Positions 24,814-32,937 of a stretch of DNA of 64,000 nucleotides are shown piece after piece. The stretch's first letter is position 1; each line of letters starts with the position of its first letter. The translations under genes and the position numbers were made by a program. The DNA is taken from contig NZ_JAIVMC010000013.1 in NCBI RefSeq assembly GCF_020177265.1, positions 34,082-98,081 on the forward strand, given 5' to 3'. The notes below the pieces were generated by a model. The model was given only the letters and a program-made list of their open reading frames with translations, made no database searches and had not been told where the DNA came from. Source of the stretch: Pseudooceanicola marinus. GTDB taxonomy: Bacteria > Pseudomonadota > Alphaproteobacteria > Rhodobacterales > Rhodobacteraceae.

Positions 24814-25896
24814 GTGGCATCCGCCCAGCAAATCATCGGTCTCGTCAAGAGCCACGCGGAGGGAGACGCTGATCGTTTTTATGATCTGGCGATGCAACTT
24901 TCTGCGGCCGAAGAGCAGAAGGGACATACCCGGCTAGCTGAGCAGTTGCGGCAGTGGGCCGAAGCGGGGCAGAAGTCGCCTGCGACCCGCACCCCTGCAG
25001 TCACCCCGATTGCAACTCCGCGCGGTGATTTGGCGGAGTTCCTTGCCGCATCTTATCCGACCGAACGCCTCGGTGATGTGATCTTGCCAGGCATGATCGA
25101 GAGCGAACTGTCGCATCTCGTTGTCGAGACGCGTATGCGTGAAAAGCTTGAAGCAAAAGGGTTGAAGCCACGGCGGCACGTTCTCCTCTCTGGTCCTCCC
25201 GGAACTGGCAAGACCCTGAGTGCTTCAGCGCTTGCCGGTGAGCTGCAGTACCCCCTCTTTTCGGTCATGCTCCACGGGCTGATCACGAAGTTCATGGGGG
25301 AAACTGCACAGAAGCTGAAGATGATCTTCGATGCCGTCAAGACGACGCGGGGCGTCTATCTCTTCGACGAGATCGACGCTTTAGCTGCGGCCCGGGGCGG
25401 TGAGAACGATGTTGGCGAGGCCCGTCGGGTTCTGAACTCGTTCTTGCAGTTCCTGGATGAGGATACCGGGCCTTCGATCGTCATTGCCACCACTAACCTG
25501 CCGGGAATTCTTGACCGTGCGGTGCTGCGACGCTTCGATCTTGTGTTGCCATATGTCATGCCCGATGGGCCGGCCATACGGCAGGCGCTCGAGCGCCGGC
25601 TTATCGGCTTCTCGCTGAGCCGGATGGGATGGAAACGGGTAACGGATGTTGCCATAGGCCTCTCGACGGCCGATGTTGTGGCGGCGGCGGAAGATGCTGC
25701 TCGACGTGCCGTGCTGAATGATACGGACAAGATTGCGACACAGGATTTGCTTGATGCCCTCGAACGCCGACGGTCGCTGCAAGAACTAGGGGCCGACGAT
25801 ATTGGCACGAGACCTTCCTCACTTCCACCTTCGCAATCTCGGACAACCTCGCCCATTCCAAGCAAAGGGCGGGGGCGGGTCCAAAAGACCAAGTGA
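24814..25896 (+). CDS. ietA: IetA-like AAA+ ATPase
   Basis: A 360-residue AAA+ ATPase paired with a subtilisin-like protease. Walker A G-P-P-G-T-G-K-T is near residue 127, Walker B Y-L-F-D-E-I-D near 181, sensor 1 A-T-T-N-L near 228, and an Arg finger region V-L-R-R-F-D follows. The start is GTG at 24814. The gene overlaps ietS by 95 bp in another frame. This ATPase-S8 protease arrangement matches the IetA/IetS pair first described on Ti plasmids for plasmid stability and incompatibility, and later listed as an antiphage system (ietAS). Location beside repABC fits the plasmid-stability view. Confidence 0.85.
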   Translation: MASAQQIIGLVKSHAEGDADRFYDLAMQLSAAEEQKGHTRLAEQLRQWAEAGQKSPATRTPAVTPIATPRGDLAEFLAASYPTERLGDVILPGMIESELSHLVVETRMREKLEAKGLKPRRHVLLSGPPGTGKTLSASALAGELQYPLFSVMLHGLITKFMGETAQKLKMIFDAVKTTRGVYLFDEIDALAAARGGENDVGEARRVLNSFLQFLDEDTGPSIVIATTNLPGILDRAVLRRFDLVLPYVMPDGPAIRQALERRLIGFSLSRMGWKRVTDVAIGLSTADVVAAAEDAARRAVLNDTDKIATQDLLDALERRRSLQELGADDIGTRPSSLPPSQSRTTSPIPSKGRGRVQKTK

Positions 25897-28267
25897 CGTC
25901 CCCAATCGCGCTGCGCATGCCCAAGCCTTGCTTCAGGCCATCGACGCGCTGCCAGATGTTCCGGCATCTGAGCTTCCCGGCGTCTATCTGGAAGTCCGCT
26001 CGCGTGTCGACGAGCGCCTGAAAAAGGACAGCCTCGACGCTAGTGGCCTTACGCTACTGCGCGTCGCTGAAATTCCTGATCCCGGTGGTGCCCAAGAGCG
26101 TGCGACGGTGTTTGCGACAGCCAAAGGTATCGAAAAGCTGCGCAAGAAGATCGAGCAGTTTCGGACTGAAGAGACGCCTGATCGCGAGAAAGATGGTGAA
26201 ATCGTCCCGGGTCGTCCGAAGAACGCGGACTTGGTGCAAAGCGTTGCTGCCATCACAGAAGCGGGATTGCGTGCCCTCTGGCGCAGCCCTTCAGGCAAAT
26301 TTCCAGCAGCGGATGTTGCAACCGTCTGGGAGGTTTGGCTCGAGCCTCGAATGACCGAAGCTTTCGTCGCGGCCGCACCAAACTATGGCGTTATCGTGGG
26401 AGCAGATCGGCTGGAGTTTCCCGAAGATATCGTTGTGATCGTACAGGCGGATCGCGCTCAACTCGCTCAGGCCGTCCGCCGATTGGGCGGCGTGCGCGCC
26501 CTGGCCGCTCCGACCATCACAGCGGATTTCTTCGACGGCTTGCAAGTGGCCGAACAGGCGCAGTGGGTTGACGAACTCGCGGGTCGTACGACCTACACTG
26601 ACAATCCCGATCCTGGCTACGTCACGCTCTTGGATACCGGTGTCAGTCGTGCGCATCCTCTCATTCAGCCGGCGCTAAGTGTGGATGACCGACATGCAGC
26701 CAACCCGGCTTGGGGCCTCGAGGATGTGAAGGGTCATGGCACTGAGATGGGAGGATTGGCTCTCTTTGGCGATCTCACTCCGAAGCTGCACCAGGCGAAT
26801 CCGGTTTCTGTCATGAACCGTCTGGAATCCGTGAAGCTGTTGCCTGATGCAGGGGTGAACCCGCATCATCTACTTGGCGCGGTGACCAGGCAGGGGATCA
26901 ATACAGTAGAGCAGGTTGGCCCTCGACGCCGGACCTTCACCATGACCACGACGACGGGTGAGGATACGCCGCACGATGGAGCCCCCACCTCCTGGTCAAC
27001 GGAAGTCGATCAGCTTGCCGCTGGTGTATCAGGCGATATCAAGCAACAGCGCCTGATGCTTGTCTCCGCCGGGAACACCGACAACTTCACTTTTGGTGCT
27101 GGAAACTACCTCGACCGATGCGATCACGAGGACAACGAGATCGAGTCGCCGGCCCAGGCGTGGAATGTTGTGTCTGTCGGAGCCTTCACAGAGAAGACCG
27201 TGCTGCCAGACGGAGAGCCGGTCCAAGCGCTTGCGCCATTCGGCGACTTGTCGCCAGCTTCGAGAACTGCATCGTGGTCTTCCCATTGGCCGAACAAGCC
27301 GGACGTTGTCCTAGAGGGAGGAAACTGGGCGCTTAGTGCCATGCCGCCGCCAATGCGGCACGGATGGTTATCGCTCCTTTCGACGCACCGGAATTATCCG
27401 CTGCGATCCTTCACATTCACCTTCGACACCAGCGCGGCGACAGCGCTTGCAGCGAAGGATGTAACGGAACTCTGGTCGGACTATCCCACGCTTTGGCCCG
27501 AGACAGTACGTGGTCTCTATGTGTCCTCAGCGCGATGGACGCAGCAGATGCGCGCCCATCTACCTGCCCAGCCGAACAAGGGTCACTACGCGCCGCTTTT
27601 TCAGCGCTATGGTTTCGGCGTTCCAGACATGGCCCGCGCCCGCCGTAGCGCATCGAACGCGCTGACCCTCATCGTGGAAGACACGATCACGCCTTACGGA
27701 CTCTCTGAAAAGACAGGCGATGATGTCCACAACGAGATGAAGCTGTTCGCTTTGCCCTGGCCCGTCGAGGCTTTGCGCGCGCTCGGCAATGCCGATGTGA
27801 CCTTGCGGGTGGCACTTAGCAGCTTTATCGCTCCGAACCCGTCTGAAGCCTCGCGCGGCGTTCGCTACCGCTACGCCTCCCACAATCTGCGGTTCCAACT
27901 CAATCGCGCTGACGAGAAAGAAGCGCAGTTCCTGGCCCGGATCAGCAAGGTGGCCGAACAGCCTGATGGTCCTGCAAGCGACGAGGACGATCTTTGGGAC
28001 TACGGTAGCAATCGGCGTCATGTCGGCTCGCTGCATATAGATCAACTGACGTGCAAAGCTTCAGATCTCGCGCGTCGCAACTTGCTGGCTGTTCACCCGG
28101 TTACCGGATGGTGGAAGTCGAAAAAGCTTTTGGCCGAAGGTTTGCCATCTGTGCGCTACGCGCTGATTGTCGAGATTGATGCGGACGAGGTCCAAGCGGA
28201 GCTCTATGCGGAGGTACAGGTTGCTGTCGACGCACTTATTGCGGCCCGAGGTGTGATTGCAGTCTAG
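25802..28267 (+). CDS. ietS: IetS-like S8 (subtilisin) serine protease
   Basis: An 821-residue cytosolic subtilase with no signal peptide. The catalytic Asp is in L-L-D-T-G-V-S near residue 277, the His in G-H-G-T-E-M-G near 311, S-A-G-N (oxyanion region) near 420, and the Ser in D-T-S-A-A-T near 543. A large C-terminal part of about 270 residues is family-specific. The N terminus P-H-F-H-L-R-N-L-G-Q-P-R-P-F is typical, supporting the start within ietA. In ietAS the protease is the presumed effector, restrained or directed by the ATPase. It would act inside the cell after a phage or competitor-plasmid cue. Confidence 0.87.
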   Translation: MARDLPHFHLRNLGQPRPFQAKGGGGSKRPSDVPNRAAHAQALLQAIDALPDVPASELPGVYLEVRSRVDERLKKDSLDASGLTLLRVAEIPDPGGAQERATVFATAKGIEKLRKKIEQFRTEETPDREKDGEIVPGRPKNADLVQSVAAITEAGLRALWRSPSGKFPAADVATVWEVWLEPRMTEAFVAAAPNYGVIVGADRLEFPEDIVVIVQADRAQLAQAVRRLGGVRALAAPTITADFFDGLQVAEQAQWVDELAGRTTYTDNPDPGYVTLLDTGVSRAHPLIQPALSVDDRHAANPAWGLEDVKGHGTEMGGLALFGDLTPKLHQANPVSVMNRLESVKLLPDAGVNPHHLLGAVTRQGINTVEQVGPRRRTFTMTTTTGEDTPHDGAPTSWSTEVDQLAAGVSGDIKQQRLMLVSAGNTDNFTFGAGNYLDRCDHEDNEIESPAQAWNVVSVGAFTEKTVLPDGEPVQALAPFGDLSPASRTASWSSHWPNKPDVVLEGGNWALSAMPPPMRHGWLSLLSTHRNYPLRSFTFTFDTSAATALAAKDVTELWSDYPTLWPETVRGLYVSSARWTQQMRAHLPAQPNKGHYAPLFQRYGFGVPDMARARRSASNALTLIVEDTITPYGLSEKTGDDVHNEMKLFALPWPVEALRALGNADVTLRVALSSFIAPNPSEASRGVRYRYASHNLRFQLNRADEKEAQFLARISKVAEQPDGPASDEDDLWDYGSNRRHVGSLHIDQLTCKASDLARRNLLAVHPVTGWWKSKKLLAEGLPSVRYALIVEIDADEVQAELYAEVQVAVDALIAARGVIAV

Positions 28268-28373
28268 TGCGTTCGATGCTCGATACAGCGAAGAATGTCG
28301 GGTGGCGGAAGGAGCTTTGCGTAGGTAACTTCGAGGCCATAAACGTTGATCCTAGCGGGTGAGGGAAGCAGCC

Positions 28374-29087
28374 ATGGCGTTTTGGAGTGGGGAAACGTTA
28401 AAGAAAAAGCTACCACAGTTGGTTCAGCCGTACGACGAAAGGTCGATCGACTGCGCGGCCTACACTTTGCATGTGGGCAGTGAAATATATGTCAGCCCTG
28501 ACCGCAAGGTTTCAGATCCAACCCGGCATGCGAAAAAGCGTCTCGCTGCAGGTGAAGCCTTTACTATACCAGCAGGGCAGTTTGCATTTCTCACTACTGT
28601 GGAGCGGGTTACAGTACCAGATAGCGCTCTTGCGTTTATTTCGATTAAGGCTCGCCTGAAGTTCGGGGGACTGATTAATATCTCGGGCTTCCATGTCGAT
28701 CCAGGCTACCACGGGGAGCTTCTGTTCTCGGTCATGAATGCCGGACCGAAGCCCTTGCATTTACAGCAGGGACAGCCGCTTTTCCTAATTTGGTACGCTG
28801 ATTTGGATCAGCCTACAGCAGAAAAGAAAGATAGTCCGGGCTTTATGGGCATCGACCCGGTGCTGCTCAATAGTATCAGCGGAGAAATCCTGTCGCTGCA
28901 AAGCCTTTCTGATGAGCATCGTGACGTGGAGCAGCGCCTGACTCGGCAGATTCAAGAGCAGGACACCAAGGTTGCAAACCTGGAGGTTCAGGTTCGATGG
29001 TTTCTTCGTTTCGGGACGGCAATTCTTATTGGCTTGGTGGGTTGGGCCTTGAGAGAGTGGATCGGTTCGCCGCCACCGACCCCGTAG
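28374..29087 (+). CDS. dCTP deaminase/dUTPase-fold protein with membrane anchor
   Basis: A 237-residue protein. Residues about 1-165 match the DCD/dUTPase trimer fold: I-S-I-K-A-R-L-K-F-G-G-L (88-100) and H-V-D-P-G-Y-H-G-E-L-L-F-S-V-M-N (107-122). Aligned to dCTP deaminases, the catalytic Glu (V-L-E-F-Y-N in E. coli Dcd) is Ser119 here, while the Asp of the DPG motif is kept. A coiled-coil-like stretch (about 178-207) and one hydrophobic helix (about 211-226) follow, unusual for this fold. I infer a nucleotide-sensing or altered enzyme at the membrane rather than a normal deaminase. An in-frame GTG at 28359 is an alternative start. Confidence 0.78.
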   Translation: MAFWSGETLKKKLPQLVQPYDERSIDCAAYTLHVGSEIYVSPDRKVSDPTRHAKKRLAAGEAFTIPAGQFAFLTTVERVTVPDSALAFISIKARLKFGGLINISGFHVDPGYHGELLFSVMNAGPKPLHLQQGQPLFLIWYADLDQPTAEKKDSPGFMGIDPVLLNSISGEILSLQSLSDEHRDVEQRLTRQIQEQDTKVANLEVQVRWFLRFGTAILIGLVGWALREWIGSPPPTP

Positions 29088-29165
29088 TGGCCTTCGCTTA
29101 ACTCTTGTCGGGTATTCCGACACATGGTATGAGTGTGTTGGATTTCGAGACATTGGAGGTGCTCG

Positions 29166-29453
29166 ATGACTGTTACGACTGCAACCGTCGAAGCGATTAT
29201 CCGCGACGAGATTCAGTGCGCGCAGGACGACCGCCCCACGCCGAAGGCTGGCTGGGAACCGCAAGTCGACTCGTTGGTCATGGTGTCGATTGCACTGCGA
29301 GTTGAGGAGGAGTTCGGCGTGAAACTGCCAGAGTCGGTGATGCCGCCTGGTGGGTTCGACGATGAGAGCCTTTGTGTCTCGGTATTTGCTCAGCATGTCA
29401 TCAAGCTACTGGGTGTGCCACAGAAGCAGCCCGAAGGAGAAAAAGTATCATGA
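29166..29453 (+). CDS. Acyl carrier protein-like protein
   Basis: A 95-residue single-domain carrier protein. The phosphopantetheine site appears as V-D-S-L-V-M-V with Ser36 as the attachment residue, followed by the acidic helix A-L-R-V-E-E-E-F-G-V-K-L-P. Size matches ACP. The start at 29166 is preferred over an in-frame upstream ATG because it begins the typical helix I. Its stop overlaps the XRE start (ATGA). No fatty-acid or polyketide genes are nearby, so its cargo is unknown; it may carry an acyl or aminoacyl group for a neighbouring enzyme. Confidence 0.8.
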   Translation: MTVTTATVEAIIRDEIQCAQDDRPTPKAGWEPQVDSLVMVSIALRVEEEFGVKLPESVMPPGGFDDESLCVSVFAQHVIKLLGVPQKQPEGEKVS

Positions 29454-29830
29454 CCGCGGAACGGATCGGCTTTGCAAGTAGCGGGAACGAGAACCTGGCG
29501 CTCGGTGCAAAGTTGCGCGAGGCGAGGGAGTATCTCGGTCTTAAGCAAGAGCAGGTCGCCCGGCATATGGCATTGCCGCGGACGGCGGTGTCAGAGATCG
29601 AGAATGGCCGCCGCGGGGTCAGTGCTATCGAGCTGACTAAGCTAGCGCGTCTGTATCAGCGCCCTGTGGCTTGGTTTACCGGCGAAGAGACCGGGGCCGG
29701 TGTGCCTGCTGATGTTGCCTTCTTAGCGAGAACAGCAAGCGCTCTGTCGGACAATGACCGGCAGGAGTTGCAGCGGTTCGCCGAGTTCTTGCGTACCAAA
29801 TCGAAAGTGCCGGGCGATGGTCAGTCGTAG
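29450..29830 (+). CDS. XRE-family transcription regulator
   Basis: A 126-residue protein with a Cro/CI-type helix-turn-helix: L-G-A-K-L-R-E-A-R-E-Y-L-G-L-K-Q-E-Q-V-A-R, then P-R-T-A-V-S-E-I-E-N-G-R-R (about residues 18-60). The C-terminal part is helical and short. It overlaps the ACP gene by 4 bp and the ImmA/IrrE gene by 14 bp. XRE-ImmA pairs are well known: the peptidase cleaves its partner repressor on a stress or quorum signal, as with ImmR/ImmA of ICEBs1. It probably represses this operon. Confidence 0.9.
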   Translation: MTAERIGFASSGNENLALGAKLREAREYLGLKQEQVARHMALPRTAVSEIENGRRGVSAIELTKLARLYQRPVAWFTGEETGAGVPADVAFLARTASALSDNDRQELQRFAEFLRTKSKVPGDGQS

Positions 29831-30845
29831 CGAACGTGAAGCGATCCTGCGTGGCATCCGCGGGGCCAAGCGCTTGCAGCGCGATCTGAGTCTGGATCAA
29901 GGCGCTTCGCGCGCGCAACGAGTGGATGTCTTTGCCAGCATCGCTCGGATGGGTGCGATGTTGATGTTCCAGCCGCTGGAGCCGCTGCTTGGTGCGTTCG
30001 TCCGGGAGGGCGGGAATGCCGGCATCATACTGAGCACGAGGCGACCGCTCGGCATGCAACGATTTACCGCTGCCCATGAGCTAGGTCATCTAGCGCTCGG
30101 CCATGATCCGCATGCGGATGATGATCGTATCTTGCGGCGGGCTCCTTGGGCCGGTGACGGCATGGGTGGCGTGCCTGTTCCGACAGAAGAACGGGAAGCG
30201 GATGCCTTCGCATCCTATTTTCTGCTACCGCCATACCTGATGAAAGAGCAGATGGCGGTGCAGGGCTGGGAGCCACGCCATTTCGAGCACCCAGAGACTG
30301 TGTATCAGGCGTCCCTTCGGTTTGGGACCAGCTACCGTGCCACTGTGTTCGCCCTCGAGCGGGAACACGTCATCGGCCGAAATCTTGGCCAGCAGCTTCG
30401 GCGCGCCGAGCCGCGCGATCTGAAACGGGCATTGCTTGGAGATTTCGATCTGAAGAACGCGCAACGGATGGATGTCTGGCATCTGACTGAGCGCGATGAA
30501 GGAGCCGTTATCGAGGCGAGCCGCGACGATCTATTCCTGCTACGCCTCAAGGAAGACAGTGGCGGCGGCTATGTCTGGACCTTCGACGAATTGAGCGACG
30601 CGGGTTTTGTCATCCTCCGGGACGGCCGCGAACCTGTTCCGGTTGGCCGGATAGGCGCGCCGACGGTGCGCCGTGTACTGGCTCGAGCGGAGCGGCCGAT
30701 CGCCGGTCAGCTGACCGTTCGGGAGGTGAGACCCTGGGCGCCGGATGACGACCCGCAACTTCTGACCCTCTATTGCCGGACGGCGACCAGCGATGAGGCC
30801 GGTCTGTTCGAGCCGCAGCGCGAGGAGCTGCTGGCTGCCCAATGA
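29817..30845 (+). CDS. ImmA/IrrE-family metallopeptidase
   Basis: A 342-residue cytosolic zinc peptidase. The zinc motif is A-A-H-E-L-G-H (residues 85-91), with the third-ligand helix E-R-E-A-D-A-F-A-S-Y-F-L-L-P about 40 residues later. The C-terminal ~150 residues have no catalytic motif I recognise; IrrE-type proteins have a sensor domain there. The start at 29817 overlaps the XRE gene. The likely substrate is the XRE regulator, so cleavage would switch on the operon. It overlaps the papain-like gene by 4 bp. Confidence 0.9.
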   Translation: MVSRSEREAILRGIRGAKRLQRDLSLDQGASRAQRVDVFASIARMGAMLMFQPLEPLLGAFVREGGNAGIILSTRRPLGMQRFTAAHELGHLALGHDPHADDDRILRRAPWAGDGMGGVPVPTEEREADAFASYFLLPPYLMKEQMAVQGWEPRHFEHPETVYQASLRFGTSYRATVFALEREHVIGRNLGQQLRRAEPRDLKRALLGDFDLKNAQRMDVWHLTERDEGAVIEASRDDLFLLRLKEDSGGGYVWTFDELSDAGFVILRDGREPVPVGRIGAPTVRRVLARAERPIAGQLTVREVRPWAPDDDPQLLTLYCRTATSDEAGLFEPQREELLAAQ

Positions 30846-31564
30846 AACTGCATATCGTCAAAGACTTGAGATCCTTTCTTGGCCCTGTGCGAGATCAGGG
30901 GCGTCGGCCGACCTGCTTGTCCTTCGCGGCATCTGCGGCGCATGAGCATGCACGCGGTGCCTTCGAGCCGCTAAGTGTCGAATGGCTGTACTATCACACG
31001 GCGCAATTGGCGGGGACCGGACCGGATGATGGTACGACCCTGCCGGATACACGCCGGGCATTGCATCAGATCGGACAGCCGGACGAACCGGCATGGCCGT
31101 ATCGCAGTCAGCTGACCGACCGTGGCAGTTGGGTCGCGCCGACGATCGGATCGCCACTTTTTCGATGCGGCTCTAACAAGTGTGACCCGGTTATGGTGCA
31201 GGTGCAAACGCAACTGGACCAAAGTCAGCCGGTAGTCCTGGCGCTATACGTTTCATCGACCTTTACAGCGTCGGGCAACTGGCTGTGCGCCGATGGCGAG
31301 ATCATCTTGCCCGAGGATGGAGAGCCCATTGATCGCGGTCGCGGTCATGGGGTCGTTGCTGTGGGCTATGGGCGCTTCGGTGAAGAGACGGTGCTGTTGC
31401 TGCGAAATTCATGGGGCACTGGGTGGGGCAGGGATGGCCATGCCTGGGTGTCTGAAAGCTATCTGGCTCGCCGCCTGTTTGGTGGTTTCAATATCTGCGA
31501 AGGAGATGGAGATGTTCTACAATCCAATGCCGGCGGCCGCTACGCCAGTACGCGCGTGGGCTGA
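30842..31564 (+). CDS. Papain-like (C1 family) cysteine peptidase
   Basis: A 240-residue protein with an unusually complete papain signature: V-R-D-Q-G-R-R-P-T-C-L-S-F-A-A-S giving Gln19 and Cys25, G-H-G-V-V-A-V-G-Y giving His169, and L-R-N-S-W-G-T-G-W-G giving Asn189. There is no signal peptide or inhibitory propeptide, so it would work in the cytoplasm and must be controlled otherwise. Cytosolic C1 peptidases of this size are uncommon in bacteria. It is coupled to the ImmA gene by a 4-bp overlap, and the next gene starts inside it. The substrate is unknown; ACP, the regulator or a phage protein are all possible. Confidence 0.87.
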   Translation: MKLHIVKDLRSFLGPVRDQGRRPTCLSFAASAAHEHARGAFEPLSVEWLYYHTAQLAGTGPDDGTTLPDTRRALHQIGQPDEPAWPYRSQLTDRGSWVAPTIGSPLFRCGSNKCDPVMVQVQTQLDQSQPVVLALYVSSTFTASGNWLCADGEIILPEDGEPIDRGRGHGVVAVGYGRFGEETVLLLRNSWGTGWGRDGHAWVSESYLARRLFGGFNICEGDGDVLQSNAGGRYASTRVG

Positions 31565-32279
31565 GGCGGCAGACCGCCTTCGTGCAGAACCGACGCTCTC
31601 GTTGGGCGGTCTGATGCTCCATGTTGAGAGACCGCTTGCCATGGAGCCTGATGAAGAAGCTGTCGTCAGCCTCGTCGACGACTTCCTTCGATGCCATGAC
31701 AAGCAGCCCATCGTCACTGTTGCCAACACGATTTTCCCCTCGAGTCTGGATCGTGGCGACGGAATCGATCGACTGCGGGAGCGCTACTTGCCGATCTACC
31801 AGCGCCGAATGTGCCGTCAGGGAGAGTGGGGGCGTTATTTCGAGCGCATGGTAAATTGGAAGGATCGCGAGGGCGGGCATCGCGACCAGATCGCGGAAAA
31901 CATCCGCATGCTCAAGGACGCACGGGATGGTCGCTTTTACGAGAACCGATACGAAATTATCATTTCGGACCCGGTTCGGGACATGCGGAAGGCGACAAAT
32001 CGGCAATGCCTGAGCATGATCGAGCTGAAACCAGAACGTGACGGGCCGCTGCACATGCTCGTGGTGTATCGAAACCACTACTATGTGCAGAAGACCTTGG
32101 GGAACCTTCTGGGTCTGGGACGACTGCTTGGCTTCATCGCCCGCGAGAGTGGCTTCGAGGTTGGTACCCTGACCGTGAACTCCACAGCCGCCCGTATCGA
32201 AACGGATGGCTGGAGCAAGGCCGATGTGACTGCCTTGATTGATGATTGCTCTGCGCGCCTGCTCAGGCAGGCAGCGTAA
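31512..32279 (+). CDS. Divergent thymidylate synthase-fold protein
   Basis: A 255-residue protein, close to the 264 of E. coli ThyA. The nucleophile is kept in R-Q-C-L-S-M-I-E-L (Cys166), as are Arg187 (Y-R-N-H-Y-Y) and Asn198 (T-L-G-N-L-L) in register with TS Arg166 and Asn177. However the R-S-C-D motif has become R-N-H-Y, and T-H-L-Y, which holds the sugar 3'-OH, has become A-R-I-E. So a substrate other than free dUMP is likely. The start at 31512 is set by AAGGAG six bases upstream, inside the peptidase gene (53-bp overlap). TS homologues also make hydroxymethylated pyrimidines in phages, so base modification is a candidate role. Confidence 0.75.
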   Translation: MFYNPMPAAATPVRAWAEAADRLRAEPTLSLGGLMLHVERPLAMEPDEEAVVSLVDDFLRCHDKQPIVTVANTIFPSSLDRGDGIDRLRERYLPIYQRRMCRQGEWGRYFERMVNWKDREGGHRDQIAENIRMLKDARDGRFYENRYEIIISDPVRDMRKATNRQCLSMIELKPERDGPLHMLVVYRNHYYVQKTLGNLLGLGRLLGFIARESGFEVGTLTVNSTAARIETDGWSKADVTALIDDCSARLLRQAA

Positions 32280-32937
32280 ACAGGTCCGGCGTTCGGGCCG
32301 GGGGCAGGGCATAGGCCTCTTCGATCTGGGCGATGAAGGTGTTCTGTCCACCATAGCTCGGATGGCGAACCTGCGTGGCCTCGATCCCCAATTCATCGAC
32401 GGCACGGTGCGCATCACCACCGATGGCAATCACGGTCTCTGGCTGCAACAGGTCCATAATCTCGTGAAGGAACCGGGCACACGTTTGCCGCTCGCGCTTT
32501 GTATGGCATCGGTTGCTCATTGGTTCGTCGGGTTCGTGCGGGTGCAGCGGGAAGACGTTCCACAGGAAGACAGGTTCCGCCAATCTCTGCAGCATCTGCC
32601 AGATAACGGTCGCGGTGCGCTCACCGACCGCCGGTCCGTTGGTCGCCTTCTCCACTGGCAACCCCTGAAACAGCGAGCTGTAGCTGTCGAGGTGGACCTC
32701 ATCAGTCAGCGCAAGGCCTGTGCGGCGTCCACCACGATAACCGAGATCGCGGGCAATCCAAACGGTGCGAACCTTTAGGTCGATAGCTGTATTCAGGCTC
32801 ATAACCAGATTTCGCTGCCGACAATGCGGTGCGTCGGTCCGGTCGTGCAGCGGACAGCGATCAGCATAGGGGTTGAAGACATTGTCGAGAGAGACAGCGC
32901 TCAATGCTCCAACGAAAGTCTCGACCGCCGCACTCAT
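32263..32937 (-). CDS. Uracil-DNA glycosylase-superfamily protein
   Basis: A 224-residue protein with a UDG-fold pattern: W-I-A-R-D-L-G-Y-R-G-G-R-R-T-G (60-74, corresponding to the G-E-A-P-G loop), W-N-V-F-P-L-H-P-H (126-134), and R-H-P-S-Y-G-G (191-197, the leucine-loop His-Pro-Ser). In the first loop the usual acidic/Pro residues are replaced, so glycosylase activity is uncertain. Cys residues at 28 and 39 are not arranged as a clear FeS site. It converges with the TS-like gene, overlapping it by 17 bp, and its start overlaps the MazG-like stop by 4 bp. It may read or remove an abnormal base. Confidence 0.75.
   Translation of the reverse strand: MSAAVETFVGALSAVSLDNVFNPYADRCPLHDRTDAPHCRQRNLVMSLNTAIDLKVRTVWIARDLGYRGGRRTGLALTDEVHLDSYSSLFQGLPVEKATNGPAVGERTATVIWQMLQRLAEPVFLWNVFPLHPHEPDEPMSNRCHTKRERQTCARFLHEIMDLLQPETVIAIGGDAHRAVDELGIEATQVRHPSYGGQNTFIAQIEEAYALPPARTPDLFTLPA

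Noticed and set aside
24814..28267. Clp-like housekeeping ATPase and protease
   Set aside because: The ATPase is a single short AAA+ protein without Clp N-domain, and the protease is a subtilase with Asp-His-Ser motifs, which fits IetA/IetS.
28374..29087. Ordinary housekeeping dcd gene
   Set aside because: The catalytic Glu is absent and there is a coiled coil plus membrane helix at the C terminus.
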